Program-made: the position numbers and the translations under genes
Origin: Candidatus Peribacteria bacterium
GTDB lineage: Bacteria > Patescibacteriota > Gracilibacteria > Peribacterales > Peribacteraceae
Reading direction: 5' to 3'
Length of the DNA: 64,000 bases
Assembly (NCBI GenBank): GCA_023245935.1
Contig: JAHFJM010000001.1
Span: forward strand, 62,001-126,000
In this document: positions 1-9,083 of the stretch, in pieces
Position numbering within the stretch: the stretch's first letter is position 1
Layout: each line of letters begins with the position of its first letter
The notes under the pieces: generated by a model
Databases searched by the model: none
What the model was told of the DNA's origin: nothing
What the model saw: only the letters and a program-made list of their open reading frames with translations

Positions 1-1422
1 CACTGATCCCTTGCTATCGTAGATGAATACTCCGTTCTGAATATAGCCTCCAGGCGTAGATTCCGGTAGAAAGAGTGTCCATCCGGGAGGAACTGGCATG
101 GAAACCTTGTAAGAGGCAGACGCAGGACCATCATTGGTCACCACCATCCCGAAAACCAGTTCATCGCCACTTCTTGAAAAGCCAAATTTGACCGATAGAT
201 CAGCTGTATGTTGAGGATCTTCATACACGCATTCTGCGCTGCAACGATCACCGTTCTGGATATTATGATCATCACATTGTTCCGTACCTTCTTTAATCCC
301 GTCTCCGCAGGTGGGGTTCCTCCCGCATCTATTGCTACAGGCATCATCATTGATCGTATTGCCGTCATCGCATGCTTCACCTGGTTCGACGATGCTGTTA
401 CCACAGAGGTAACACCGATTCGGCTGTTCATTCGTGCATGAATAGGAAGGTTCGAAAGCACACGCAGAGCTGCAACCGTCACCGTCAGCGATATTCCCGT
501 CATCACACTTTTCCAGGGCCTCTCTCACGCCATTGCCGCAGATGGGAATCGTACAGGCATTTGAACAAGTGTAGGGGGTGCTCATTGGATCACACTGCTC
601 GCCTTCCTGCACAATGCCGTCACCGCAACGCGGAGTGGCGCACGCATTCGTACACGCATCATCGTTCACCTGATTCCCATCATCACATGTTTCGTGAGAG
701 TCCTTTATTCCATCTCCGCAGACAATTTTCTCGCAGTCGTCATTGCAGGCCGGCTTGCCGACATCGTTGCCATCGCATTGCTCATGACCGATCCAAACGA
801 TCTGATCGCCGCAGACAGGTTTCTTGCATGCAATCGTACAATCGTCGGTAGAAATCTGGTTCCCGTCATCACACTGCTCGTCATTTGAGATCTGAGGAAT
901 CCCATCACCGCAGAATGGAAGTGAGCAACGATTTGAGCAAGCATCGTCATTGATGGTATTGCCATCATCACACGCTTCGGAAGAACCCTGTCTCACGCCA
1001 TCGCCACAGACAGGACGCTTGCAGAGATTGCTGCAACTATCGTCGTTATCCTGGTTGCCATCATCACACTGCTCGTCGAATTCCTTACGCGAATTCCCGC
1101 AGACTGCATTCAAGTAGAGACGCATGCTTTGGATAAGCAATTTGAGATCCATGCGATCTGTGACACCGCTCCGGTTCAAATCGTACGTCAGATCATGCGT
1201 CGCAATCGCACGAATCATTCCCGAGATCACTTTGCGCATCTCTTTTGCAGACATCGATCCGTCCTTCGGAGTGGTATCGGCAAGGACAAGAACACGATCG
1301 TCAGTAAGGTTCCCCTGAAGAATATGCATTGATGGCGAGACTGCGAAGATGAATCCGACTGTCGCAAGCAGAGTCAGAGAAATCAGAACGAGCCGGGAGC
1401 GGAAGATGTGAGGAATGGTCAT
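1..1422 (-). CDS. Dockerin-like / DUF4215 cysteine-rich surface protein, partial (C-terminus beyond left edge)
   Basis: The minus-strand frame stays open from an ATG at 1422 to base 1 with no stop, so 474 residues are seen and the C-terminus lies outside the window. The N-terminus has one hydrophobic export/anchor segment (about residues 8-30). A pair of EF-hand-like loops in dockerin style follows (LADTTPKDGS and DLNRSGVTDR), then nine cysteine-rich repeats of the form CGDG-x-GEQCDDGN-x-DGCSxxC (DUF4215, about residues 107-400), and finally a DUF11-like beta domain starting at ADLSVKF. It closely resembles the next gene but lacks that gene's LamG domain. Likely an exported calcium- and disulfide-stabilised adhesin; the ligand is unknown. 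Confidence 0.85.
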   Translation of the reverse strand, partial: MTIPHIFRSRLVLISLTLLATVGFIFAVSPSMHILQGNLTDDRVLVLADTTPKDGSMSAKEMRKVISGMIRAIATHDLTYDLNRSGVTDRMDLKLLIQSMRLYLNAVCGNSRKEFDEQCDDGNQDNDDSCSNLCKRPVCGDGVRQGSSEACDDGNTINDDACSNRCSLPFCGDGIPQISNDEQCDDGNQISTDDCTIACKKPVCGDQIVWIGHEQCDGNDVGKPACNDDCEKIVCGDGIKDSHETCDDGNQVNDDACTNACATPRCGDGIVQEGEQCDPMSTPYTCSNACTIPICGNGVREALEKCDDGNIADGDGCSSACAFEPSYSCTNEQPNRCYLCGNSIVEPGEACDDGNTINDDACSNRCGRNPTCGDGIKEGTEQCDDHNIQNGDRCSAECVYEDPQHTADLSVKFGFSRSGDELVFGMVVTNDGPASASYKVSMPVPPGWTLFLPESTPGGYIQNGVFIYDSKGSV

Positions 1423-1528
1423 GGAGATCGTTGTTTCTTTTACAAGAAACAATCCTCTTATTTTAGCAGAAATAAGGCAAAAAAACAATATTCAGACCGG
1501 CATAACCGGAAGAGGAACTCCCACACTG

Positions 1529-3775
1529 TTAGCAGGCGAAAAATGGATCCGATGTATTGTTTTTGAGGTACGGATCATAGAGACCTGGCGCAGGCTTCAC
1601 GGTTGCTTGCATACCAGGCCCCCCATCATCCAAGTTGCATGATGTGCCATGGGTATCGAAGTTCACCTGTAGGGAGATGCCCTGACCGGGAAGTCTCGAT
1701 TGCGTATCGCTATAAGTGAATACTCCGTTCTGAAGGGAAAGACCCGGGTTTGAATTCGAGCCGAGCGTCCATGTGGAAGGAACAGGCATCGAAATAGTGT
1801 AGGTGGCATTCGCAGGACCGCCGTTATAGACCGTGATCCCGAAGGTCTCCCCCTCAGCGCTTCCTACCCTACCAAGCGTCACGGATAGGTCTGCCGTATG
1901 CGCAGGATCTTCAATCGCACACGCTGCGCTGCAGCCGTCACCATTGGTGACGTTCCCGTCATCACACTTCTCCGTTCCCTCCCTCAAACCGTCGCCACAG
2001 GCGGGATTTCGTCTGCAGGTATTGCTGCAGACGTCACTGTCGACGGTATTCCCGTCATCGCAATCTTCAACCGGATCGACGATGCCGTTTCCGCAGAGAA
2101 AACAGCGATTCGGCTTTTCCTCCGTGCATGTGTAGGAAGGTTCGAGGGAACATGCATGATTGCAGCCATCACCGTCGGCGACGTTTCCGTCATCACATTT
2201 CTCACGTGCGCGCTCGAGAAAACCGTTCCCGCAAACAGGAATCCTGCATCGATTGGAGCAGGTGACCGTATCAGTGGAACTGCCTTCATCGCACTGTTCG
2301 CCTGCCTGTACGATGTGATCGCCGCAGATCGGCGTGGCGCATGCATTCGTACACGCATCATTGTTCACCTGATTCCCATCGTCACACTGCTCGGAGTCTT
2401 CCTTGATGCCATTGCCGCAGACGGATTTCGTACAGTTAGAATTACAGAAGCCCCAGTATCCCGTCGCATCGGCGTCACACTGTTCGTGGCCGGACCAGAC
2501 GATCCGGTCGCCGCAGACGGGCTTCTTGCACTTGTTCGTGCAATCGTCGGTCTCAATCGAATTTCTGTCATCACACTCTTCGTTATTGGAAACCTGAAGA
2601 ATCCCATCGCCACAGAACGGCTGCTGACAACGATTGGAACACGCATCGTCGTTGATCTGATTTCCGTCATCACAGTATTCGGAGCTCTGCTTCACGCCAT
2701 CACCGCAGGTCGTGATGGAGCATTCGCCGGTACAACCGTCGTTGTCAATCGTATTGCCATCATCACATTGCTCACCGGTGTAAGCCTGCAGGATGCCGTC
2801 ACCGCACGCGGCAACGGGGCACGATTGAAATTGACCGAACTCCAACCCAAGACCCTCATGGTACAGAGCACTTATTTCCGCCGGGGAGAGCACGCGTTCC
2901 CAGAGTCCCGTTTTACCGAGACTGTCTCCGAGCGAATCTTTCTCCGTGGTGATCAGCCCGAACGTACTCCCCATCGTATTCGTCACATCCCGCACCGAAA
3001 ATCCGACCGATTCCGCCGTCGTATCCGGAGCTCTTCCATTCACACTGATGGAGATCTTATTGGTGTGCTGATCGAATGTTGTCACAACGAAGTACCACTG
3101 ACCCGTTTTGATGCTGCCGAAGCTCTTGGCAAAGACACTGCTGCAATTCGGGCATCTCTGTCCGATTCCGGAGAAAAATCCCGTGCTATTACGGGCGAGG
3201 TACCATGCATAACCCAGAGACGAAGTCCCCTTCGCATACGACAAATACGTGCTCGCCGTACCACCGAGATCGCCCAATTTCACCCACTCCGCGATGCTAA
3301 AACTCCGATTGATGTAAAAAAATGAATTTCTTGCCGAAGAAACGTACTGATAGGTGCCACTGCTTTCGTCAAACTTCGAATACGCATTCAGTCCGGAGAG
3401 AAGGCAGACTGGTTCACTTCCCGCTATGGAACTTGAAGAACTGCTGGAGGACGAAGGAGGTGCGCTCAGGAATGAACGGATGCTCTGGATGAGCAGTCTG
3501 AGATCGCTGCGATCCGTCGTACCGCTGGAATCAAGATCATATGTGAGATCATGCATCGCAACAGAACGAATCATGTTCGTAATCGACTTGCGCATCTCGC
3601 GAATCGAAAGCGTGCCATTATGATCGGTGTCCGCGAGTGTCAAAACACGATCATCCGTGAGAGAACCGCGAAGAACATGTGTCGACGACGAATACGTGAA
3701 AATCAGCATCACTGCCGCGAGCAACACCGCGGAGATGATGACGAGCCGGGAGCGAAAGAGATGCGGGAGAGTCAT
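1529..3775 (-). CDS. Dockerin-like / LamG / DUF4215 cysteine-rich surface protein
   Basis: A 748-residue exported protein. The order is an N-terminal hydrophobic segment (residues ~8-30), a dockerin-like EF-hand pair (DTDHNGTLSIREM, DLDSSGTTDRSDL; ~45-95), a polyserine linker, a LamG/concanavalin-like domain (~130-320), nine DUF4215 repeats (~325-640) and a DUF11-like beta domain. Apart from the inserted LamG module it matches the truncated upstream gene domain for domain, and their first codons are similar at DNA level, so they look like a tandem duplication with LamG gain or loss. The family is usually surface-exposed and adhesive; ligand and anchoring mode cannot be read from the sequence. 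Confidence 0.88.
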   Translation of the reverse strand: MTLPHLFRSRLVIISAVLLAAVMLIFTYSSSTHVLRGSLTDDRVLTLADTDHNGTLSIREMRKSITNMIRSVAMHDLTYDLDSSGTTDRSDLRLLIQSIRSFLSAPPSSSSSSSSSIAGSEPVCLLSGLNAYSKFDESSGTYQYVSSARNSFFYINRSFSIAEWVKLGDLGGTASTYLSYAKGTSSLGYAWYLARNSTGFFSGIGQRCPNCSSVFAKSFGSIKTGQWYFVVTTFDQHTNKISISVNGRAPDTTAESVGFSVRDVTNTMGSTFGLITTEKDSLGDSLGKTGLWERVLSPAEISALYHEGLGLEFGQFQSCPVAACGDGILQAYTGEQCDDGNTIDNDGCTGECSITTCGDGVKQSSEYCDDGNQINDDACSNRCQQPFCGDGILQVSNNEECDDRNSIETDDCTNKCKKPVCGDRIVWSGHEQCDADATGYWGFCNSNCTKSVCGNGIKEDSEQCDDGNQVNNDACTNACATPICGDHIVQAGEQCDEGSSTDTVTCSNRCRIPVCGNGFLERAREKCDDGNVADGDGCNHACSLEPSYTCTEEKPNRCFLCGNGIVDPVEDCDDGNTVDSDVCSNTCRRNPACGDGLREGTEKCDDGNVTNGDGCSAACAIEDPAHTADLSVTLGRVGSAEGETFGITVYNGGPANATYTISMPVPSTWTLGSNSNPGLSLQNGVFTYSDTQSRLPGQGISLQVNFDTHGTSCNLDDGGPGMQATVKPAPGLYDPYLKNNTSDPFFAC

Positions 3776-3810
3776 GGTGAAGGTTTTTTTGAATGAATCC
3801 GCACCATGTC

Positions 3811-5343
3811 TTACGACTGGGGGGCAAGAACTTCGAGTTCAGTGGAGATGGCCGAGAAATCCGCATTATCGACAACTCCATCAGCATTGATGTCGTACTT
3901 CTTCACGGTGTCGTAGGGTTGACCGGGCGCATCCGCAAGATCGAGCGTCACGAGGAGCGCCTCGCTATCACTCACCGTGCCATTATGATTGGTGTCGGCA
4001 AGAGCTTTCACAAAATCGTTGTAACTGATGCACACGCTCGGAGAATCTTTTGTGCAACTGAAGTTCGCTTCGACGGTACACGTCACACTGCAACCGTCAC
4101 CGGAAGTCGTATTGTGATCATCACAAACTTCTCCTTGGTCGAGCGTGCCGTCGCCGCATGTCGATACCGTCGGTGCCGGATCTCCTTCCACGATCACGTT
4201 GGCGCAGGTCGATGAGCAGTAGGTACAGACCTCTCCTGCAGCAGCGGTACACACCTGCCCGTTTGCAGAACCGCTATCGCACTGCTCATCCCCTTCTTTC
4301 GCTCCGTTGCCGCAAACCGACGGAGCAGGCGATTCACAGACCTGCTGACCACAGTAACCGCAGGATGAACCTTCATAATGACAGCCCGATTCAGGTGCAA
4401 GGCAGGCCATTGCGACGTTGCAGGTGCACACGCTCGGACTGGCATCATTACAAATGAATTTTGACTCCACGACACACAAGGAAGAGCATCCGTCGCCATT
4501 TGCCGTATTACGATCGTCACACGCTTCTCCGGAATCCAACGTGCCGTTGCCGCACACAGCAGTACTCCCAACGCTCTGCTCCCCATCAAATGGAATCGGC
4601 GTAACGACCTCACAATCGTTGCTACATCCGTCCGTGTCATTCTTATTCCCGTCATCACACTGTTCGCCACTTTCGACGATCGCATTCCCGCATCCGACAG
4701 TGCGCCGTATCGAAAGATCCGCACCTCCCTCGGAATTCACCACGAAGACATACAGTGCACCTGCAGGATCGAGACGCACGGCACCGGGGGTGCTGTCCGT
4801 CTTCAGAAACACAATGTTATTCACCGTCTCGAATGACGAGAGCGCATTCCCGTGCGAGGAATCATTCGCTCTCCCCGTCTGCGACAAGAAAAACTGTCCT
4901 GAGAAACGATCTTTGAAGCGAATGGCATTGATGTCACGTTTCTCGAGCGTCGCCGACGTATCGGAGTAGCGATAGCCGTAGTAATCGACGAGATGCCCGC
5001 CGTTACTGAGCGTCAGTGCGCCGTCGAGCGGACCATCGGCAATCGAGTCTCCGTTGGGGATATGCACAAGGTAAATCGTATCGGGAGCAAGATGCACTGA
5101 AGCCTCACCGTGATTGAACGTCACGTCGTAGACACTGATGCCACCACTGCGAGTACCTGAGAACGTAAGGTCACCCTTCAGAGATGAATGCTGCTGCGCA
5201 AAAGGAAGAGGAATATCCCCCTCCATCTTCGGATGACTCGACGGTGCAATGTTGATCGTGACGATAGTGGCGATCAGTACCGTCAGCGCCACTCCTCCAA
5301 GGAGCGCTTTTCGCTTGGACAACACTGTAGGAAAAGTTGACAT
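3811..5343 (-). CDS. DUF4215 cysteine-rich surface protein with C-terminal dockerin-like module
   Basis: A 510-residue protein with an uncleaved-looking N-terminal membrane segment (about residues 10-32). A beta-rich region of ~190 residues follows, then four DUF4215-type cysteine repeats (CGNAIVESGEQCDDGN, CGNGTLDSGEACDDRN, CGNGAKEGDEQCD, CGDGTLDQGEVCDDHN). The C-terminal EF-hand pair (ADTNHNGTVSDSE, DINADGVVDNADF) resembles a dockerin. Here the calcium module is at the C-terminus, whereas the two upstream paralogues carry it at the N-terminus. It lies in the same minus-strand run of secreted calcium-binding proteins. Function beyond surface localisation is unknown. Confidence 0.85.
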   Translation of the reverse strand: MSTFPTVLSKRKALLGGVALTVLIATIVTINIAPSSHPKMEGDIPLPFAQQHSSLKGDLTFSGTRSGGISVYDVTFNHGEASVHLAPDTIYLVHIPNGDSIADGPLDGALTLSNGGHLVDYYGYRYSDTSATLEKRDINAIRFKDRFSGQFFLSQTGRANDSSHGNALSSFETVNNIVFLKTDSTPGAVRLDPAGALYVFVVNSEGGADLSIRRTVGCGNAIVESGEQCDDGNKNDTDGCSNDCEVVTPIPFDGEQSVGSTAVCGNGTLDSGEACDDRNTANGDGCSSLCVVESKFICNDASPSVCTCNVAMACLAPESGCHYEGSSCGYCGQQVCESPAPSVCGNGAKEGDEQCDSGSANGQVCTAAAGEVCTYCSSTCANVIVEGDPAPTVSTCGDGTLDQGEVCDDHNTTSGDGCSVTCTVEANFSCTKDSPSVCISYNDFVKALADTNHNGTVSDSEALLVTLDLADAPGQPYDTVKKYDINADGVVDNADFSAISTELEVLAPQS

Positions 5344-5361
5344 GGTAAAAGGAGGAAAATT

Positions 5362-5916
5362 TTAGATGGCAACAGGAAGAGTTCTGCTGCGATAGTTTGA
5401 GTATGCGAAGGTACATGCGGCTGCAAGAAGCATGGCAAGAACACCGAGAACGCTTGCCGGACCCGTGGAAGAAACATTTGGCGCACCGCTGTGAAGCACG
5501 TTGCCGTTGCCGTCTCTCACTTCGGTTCCACCGCCGATGATAATCGTCGGTGCCTGCGTCCTCTGCTCATCGATCCTTTGCTTCCGAAGTTCATACTGAG
5601 CGTTCTGATCGAATAAGCCTTTGCTCTCCGGCGAGGAAGGCGAAACGGACGGAGCGACGGGAGGAGCGTCGACCCGCACCAGTGCCTGCTGCGCCTGTAA
5701 ACGCTGCTCCAAAGCCTGCTGCTGTTGAACGGCAACCGCAGCTTCGCCTTCACGCTGCGTTGGCGGCGGTTGCAGATTGTCACCTGCTGCACCGTGTACT
5801 CCGGAGCTCCCACCGAACACCTGATCCGGCGTGAGGTACGCATGCGTCGTCATCGGCAGAAGAACAATCGTGCCGACGAGAGCACTCATTCCAAACAGAG
5901 AGAAGAGTCTTTCCAT
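5362..5916 (-). CDS. Small exported protein with sortase-like C-terminal tail
   Basis: About 184 residues from the ATG at 5916; a TTG eight codons upstream is also in frame. It has a clear signal peptide (hydrophobic stretch ending THAYL), a Gln/Ala-rich and probably helical middle (QQQQALEQRLQAQQA), and a C-terminal stretch of STGP, a ~20-residue hydrophobic segment and a short basic end (SNYRSR). That tail has the layout of a cell-wall sorting signal, but the LP of LPxTG is missing. It ends 18 bp before the start of the DUF4215 gene and is probably cotranscribed with it. The family was not recognised. Confidence 0.7.
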   Translation of the reverse strand: MERLFSLFGMSALVGTIVLLPMTTHAYLTPDQVFGGSSGVHGAAGDNLQPPPTQREGEAAVAVQQQQALEQRLQAQQALVRVDAPPVAPSVSPSSPESKGLFDQNAQYELRKQRIDEQRTQAPTIIIGGGTEVRDGNGNVLHSGAPNVSSTGPASVLGVLAMLLAAACTFAYSNYRSRTLPVAI

Positions 5917-6002
5917 AGAGAGTGGTGTGTATTTGTGCAACTATTGTACTTTATTTCCGATGAAATGACAAGAGATCTCATGCACACGGAAGACACATTC
6001 CT

Positions 6003-7094
6003 CTACTGGGGAAATTCCGGAATCGGGAAGAGTCGTGGAGCGATGGTCCCCGGATTCGGAGTACCTCCCAGCAGGTTCCACTTGTAGGTCCAGTCGTTCA
6101 CGCCAAAAGTCTCTGCGTTGGTTGGATCGGTTTCACCCTCATCCACCGCACAGTTCTGATTCATGTCTTCGCCGTAGACAGGGGAGGTGAGACGACTGTC
6201 GCACACTTGCTCACCGCTCCGGTCCCGTGTACAGACGACCTGTTTTTTCTCGGGACAACCGCTTCCTGATCCGTTGCCGTCGCAGAGTTCGTCACGATCG
6301 GTATCGGCATTGAAGGGGCTTGTCTCGTGAAGATCGACCGTGCCGTTCTTGTTCTGGTCCTCGCACGGATCGGTGAGACCATCGTGATCGGTGTCCGGAT
6401 CTTTGGGGCTCGTCTTCGTCACGAAGACCTCGACGCCATCCGAAATCCCGTCATGATCCGAATCCGGATCTTTGGGATTCGTCCCCGACAGTTGCTCGCG
6501 CTTGTTATTGAGATCATCACCGTCGGTGTCGATTGCGGCGGGAAGTTCGCTCGAACTCATGACGTAACACGTCTCATTGCTGTTGAAAATCTCTGCGATG
6601 GATGCCCTCTCCGGGGGAGCCGGATGACCGTCCTTGAGGATGCCGAGAAGACCGGAATCCGTCGGATCCGGAGGCGCGGCACCCGCCTTTCTCTCTGCCA
6701 GCGAGTAGAAGAATTGACCGTCGTAAAGTTCACTGCCTCTTTTTCCTGCAGCCTTATTCGAGCTCTCTCTCCCCGAGTAGCAGTACCCCCAGTATCGAAC
6801 CTCCTGGTCTTTATCCTGACCGCCGAGAAACGTGATGCGCGGAATGCGGATGTTGTTTGGGATCGTAAAAATCACGTTGGTATCGGCAGGAACGGAGAAA
6901 CCGTCGATCGACCTTTCAGCCTCTATGTGGAGTGTGGGCGTGATGCCGTTCTGCTGGGGAGAAACCAAACGTCCCGTCAGAGAAGCGGTTGGTGTTCCTT
7001 TCAGGATTGCCGCACCGGCGATGACGACCACGGCAACGGCAAGTGTGAGTGTTGCGTACTTCAATGCGTGAACGATGTAAGGACTGACAGGCAT
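6003..7094 (-). CDS. Membrane-anchored thrombospondin type 3 repeat calcium-binding protein
   Basis: A 363-residue protein with an N-terminal membrane anchor (about residues 10-32), a beta-rich region of ~170 residues and a series of thrombospondin type 3 repeats (DTDGDDLNN, DSDHDGISDG, DTDHDGLTDP, DQNKNGTVD, NADTDRDELCDG; about residues 190-280). These Asp-rich repeats bind calcium in known proteins. A cysteine-containing tail follows. It heads the minus-strand run of surface genes 7094 to 1. It is probably a structural or adhesive surface protein. No enzymatic motif was seen. Confidence 0.8.
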   Translation of the reverse strand: MPVSPYIVHALKYATLTLAVAVVVIAGAAILKGTPTASLTGRLVSPQQNGITPTLHIEAERSIDGFSVPADTNVIFTIPNNIRIPRITFLGGQDKDQEVRYWGYCYSGRESSNKAAGKRGSELYDGQFFYSLAERKAGAAPPDPTDSGLLGILKDGHPAPPERASIAEIFNSNETCYVMSSSELPAAIDTDGDDLNNKREQLSGTNPKDPDSDHDGISDGVEVFVTKTSPKDPDTDHDGLTDPCEDQNKNGTVDLHETSPFNADTDRDELCDGNGSGSGCPEKKQVVCTRDRSGEQVCDSRLTSPVYGEDMNQNCAVDEGETDPTNAETFGVNDWTYKWNLLGGTPNPGTIAPRLFPIPEFPQ

Positions 7095-7146
7095 TGGCTT
7101 ATTCTATACATAGAAGAGTGATGACGGAAAGTTGATGCACCGCAAA

Positions 7147-7273
7147 ACAGCCCTCATCCCCGTCCCTTCTCCAAAATTTGGAGAAGGGTGCGCTGCAATT
7201 TCTGATTACGGACATTTCTCTCTCCAAATTTTGGAGAGAGATGTCCCGCTCGGCGGGACAGAGTGAGGGCTGT
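7147..7273. repeat. Palindromic dispersed element, copy 1
   Basis: A 127-bp element bounded by a perfect 10-bp inverted repeat (ACAGCCCTCA / TGAGGGCTGT). Inside are three hairpins: CTTCTCC..GGAGAAG, CTCTCC..GGAGAG and GTCCCGC..GCGGGAC. It fills the gap between the divergently transcribed thrombospondin-repeat gene and dnaJ. Related copies lie at 10778, 24014 and 38862, and a half copy at 44078. Confidence 0.85.
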
Positions 7274-7305
7274 CAGTCGAGAATGAAAAGCACTAAACTC
7301 TTCGC

Positions 7306-8391
7306 ATGGCGAAAGATTACTACGGCATTCTCGGCATCCAGAAATCCGCTTCCGAAGCGGAGATCAAGCAGGCGTACCGAAAACTTTCGAAAGAATTGCA
7401 TCCCGACAAGCATAAAGGGGACAAAGGAAAAGAGGCGAAGTTTAAAGAAGTGAACGAAGCGTACGAAGTCCTGGGCGACGCAAAGAAGAAACAAGCCTAT
7501 GACCAATTCGGATCGACCGACGGCAGCAATCCTTTCGGTGGCGGAGGAGGATTTGGCGGATTCAGGAGCCAGGGGTTCGATCCCTCGCAATTCTCCGGAG
7601 GAGATTTCTCCGATCTCTTCGAGAGCTTCTTCGGCGGTGGCGGACGAAAACAGAGAGCGAGTGACACGCGGGGGCGCGACATCCAGGCTGAGGTGGCAAT
7701 CAGTTTCATGGATGCCGTGAGCGGGATGGAACAACCGATCAGTATGAAGGCGCAGATGGCCTGCAGCGAGTGCAAAGGATCGGGCAGCGAAGCGGAAAGC
7801 AAACTTGTAACGTGTTCCGAATGCGGGGGAACAGGAAGCACCGAACGAGTCACGAACTCGCTGTTCGGACAAATACGGCAGAGTGTCCTGTGCTCACGCT
7901 GCAAAGGCTCCGGAAAAATCCCCGAGAAACCGTGCAGGAAGTGTGACGGTGAAGGACGCAGCGTGGAGAAAAAAACCGTGAGCGTTCACATTCCCGCGGG
8001 CATCGATGACGGTCAGACGCTTCGGATCAAAGGCGAAGGTGAGGCGGGACAGCGCGGCAGCGCGAGCGGAGATTTACTGGTGCGTGTGCGCGTGCAACCA
8101 GACAAAAGATTCGAACGCGATGGAGACAGTATTCGAAGCAGTCTCTCACTGTCGTTGCTCGATGCCGTCCTCGGCGCAGAGGTACCGGTCGAGACTGTTC
8201 ACGGTCCTGTCACCATGACGATCCCCGCAGGAACGCAGCCAAACCAAGTTCTCAGAATCAAAGGCAAAGGCATGCCGGTCGTCAACAGTTCACGCACAGG
8301 CGACCATTACGTGACGATCGATATCGCAGTCCCGACTAAACTCAGTCGTGATGAAAAGAAACTGTTTGAGGAACTGAGGAAGATAAAATAA
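7306..8391 (+). CDS. dnaJ: Chaperone DnaJ (Hsp40)
   Basis: A 361-residue co-chaperone that stimulates DnaK ATPase and binds unfolded protein in the cytoplasm. The J domain (residues ~3-67) carries the HPD tripeptide. A Gly/Phe-rich region follows (~68-110), then four CxxCxGxG zinc-binding modules (about residues 146-212, from CSECKGSG to CRKCDGEG), then the two C-terminal substrate-binding beta domains. Length and order are typical of full-length type I DnaJ. A weak -10 (TAAACT, 7294-7299) ends 6 nt before the ATG, which suggests a leaderless message. No CIRCE operator was seen, and grpE and dnaK are not adjacent. Confidence 0.96.
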   Translation: MAKDYYGILGIQKSASEAEIKQAYRKLSKELHPDKHKGDKGKEAKFKEVNEAYEVLGDAKKKQAYDQFGSTDGSNPFGGGGGFGGFRSQGFDPSQFSGGDFSDLFESFFGGGGRKQRASDTRGRDIQAEVAISFMDAVSGMEQPISMKAQMACSECKGSGSEAESKLVTCSECGGTGSTERVTNSLFGQIRQSVLCSRCKGSGKIPEKPCRKCDGEGRSVEKKTVSVHIPAGIDDGQTLRIKGEGEAGQRGSASGDLLVRVRVQPDKRFERDGDSIRSSLSLSLLDAVLGAEVPVETVHGPVTMTIPAGTQPNQVLRIKGKGMPVVNSSRTGDHYVTIDIAVPTKLSRDEKKLFEELRKIK

Positions 8392-8418
8392 TGGCTTGGA
8401 GAAGGGCTCAAATGATAT

Positions 8419-8461
8419 TTGACAAATATAAGTTTGTTTTTTAATGTAAAATCAGTACTGT
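8419..8461 (+). promoter_or_regulatory. sigma70-like promoter(s) for the 8469 gene
   Basis: TTGACA (8419-8424), 17-nt spacer, TAATGT (8442-8447). A second overlapping option is TTGTTT (8434-8439), 16-nt spacer, TACTGT (8456-8461), which would place the transcript start at the ATG at 8469. Confidence 0.6.
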
Positions 8462-8468
8462 GCCGCGT

Positions 8469-9083
8469 ATGTCGAAAACGGAACAGACCGAAACACTCGT
8501 CACATGGGCTTTCGGAGCGGATGGGATGTCCAGTATGGACACGTGGGAATTGCTGCTGAAGGACGCAAGCGCCGATATGCGACGAACGGTCGCGCAAGAC
8601 ATGCACGAATTCGCATCATCCATTACTGTTTTTGAACGACGGAAGATTCTTGAAGCACTCTCTGCCGGTATCGATCGGGGTCCTTTTGACAACATAGAAT
8701 CCCCTGTAGGAATCGACGATCGTTTTGCCCGTATTCTTTCTCCAAGTGAATGGATCGACTACTGCATGAGTGCGGCTACGAACGAGCAGAAAGGTAAGCG
8801 AAGTGAGGCACTTCTCCAGAGGAGGAAAGAACTGATTGAGGATAGGCTCGTGCAAGAACCCGTCGATTTTCTCGATGAAGAAACCGCCGGACTCGTTGCC
8901 GAAACACGCGTACTTGCCAGAGAGGTTCTTGCCCGTACATCACTCCCATTCTTGCGGAACCTCGGACTCGGAGAAGACAAAGAGTATTCAGGACACGAAA
9001 TCTATCAAGAATCACCATCGGGCATTTCCTTGCTGCAGCTAGAACGCTCACACATCCAAATTTTCAAGCCCGTCGTCGCCTGA
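8469..9083 (+). CDS. Hypothetical protein
   Basis: About 204 residues from the ATG at 8469; a GTG at 8460 is also in frame. Acidic and mostly helical by composition, with no signal peptide or membrane segment. Its last 36 bp overlap the 3' end of the convergent KH-R3H gene. I recognise no family. A well-formed promoter directly upstream and normal codon usage support a real gene. The only visible features are charged segments such as FERRKILEAL and LLQRRKELIEDRL. Confidence 0.7.
   Translation: MSKTEQTETLVTWAFGADGMSSMDTWELLLKDASADMRRTVAQDMHEFASSITVFERRKILEALSAGIDRGPFDNIESPVGIDDRFARILSPSEWIDYCMSAATNEQKGKRSEALLQRRKELIEDRLVQEPVDFLDEETAGLVAETRVLAREVLARTSLPFLRNLGLGEDKEYSGHEIYQESPSGISLLQLERSHIQIFKPVVA

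Noticed and set aside
1..3000. Regular ~90-bp periodicity with recurring CATCACA/CCGCAGA words, CRISPR-like at first sight
   Set aside because: The repeats are translated DUF4215 modules, imperfect and without spacers; no cas genes are present.
1898..3325. Long 475-codon plus-strand open frame across the DUF4215 gene
   Set aside because: It mirrors the repetitive cysteine-rich gene on the minus strand; the strongly periodic codons keep the opposite frame open. The minus-strand product has clear domains and the plus-strand one has none.
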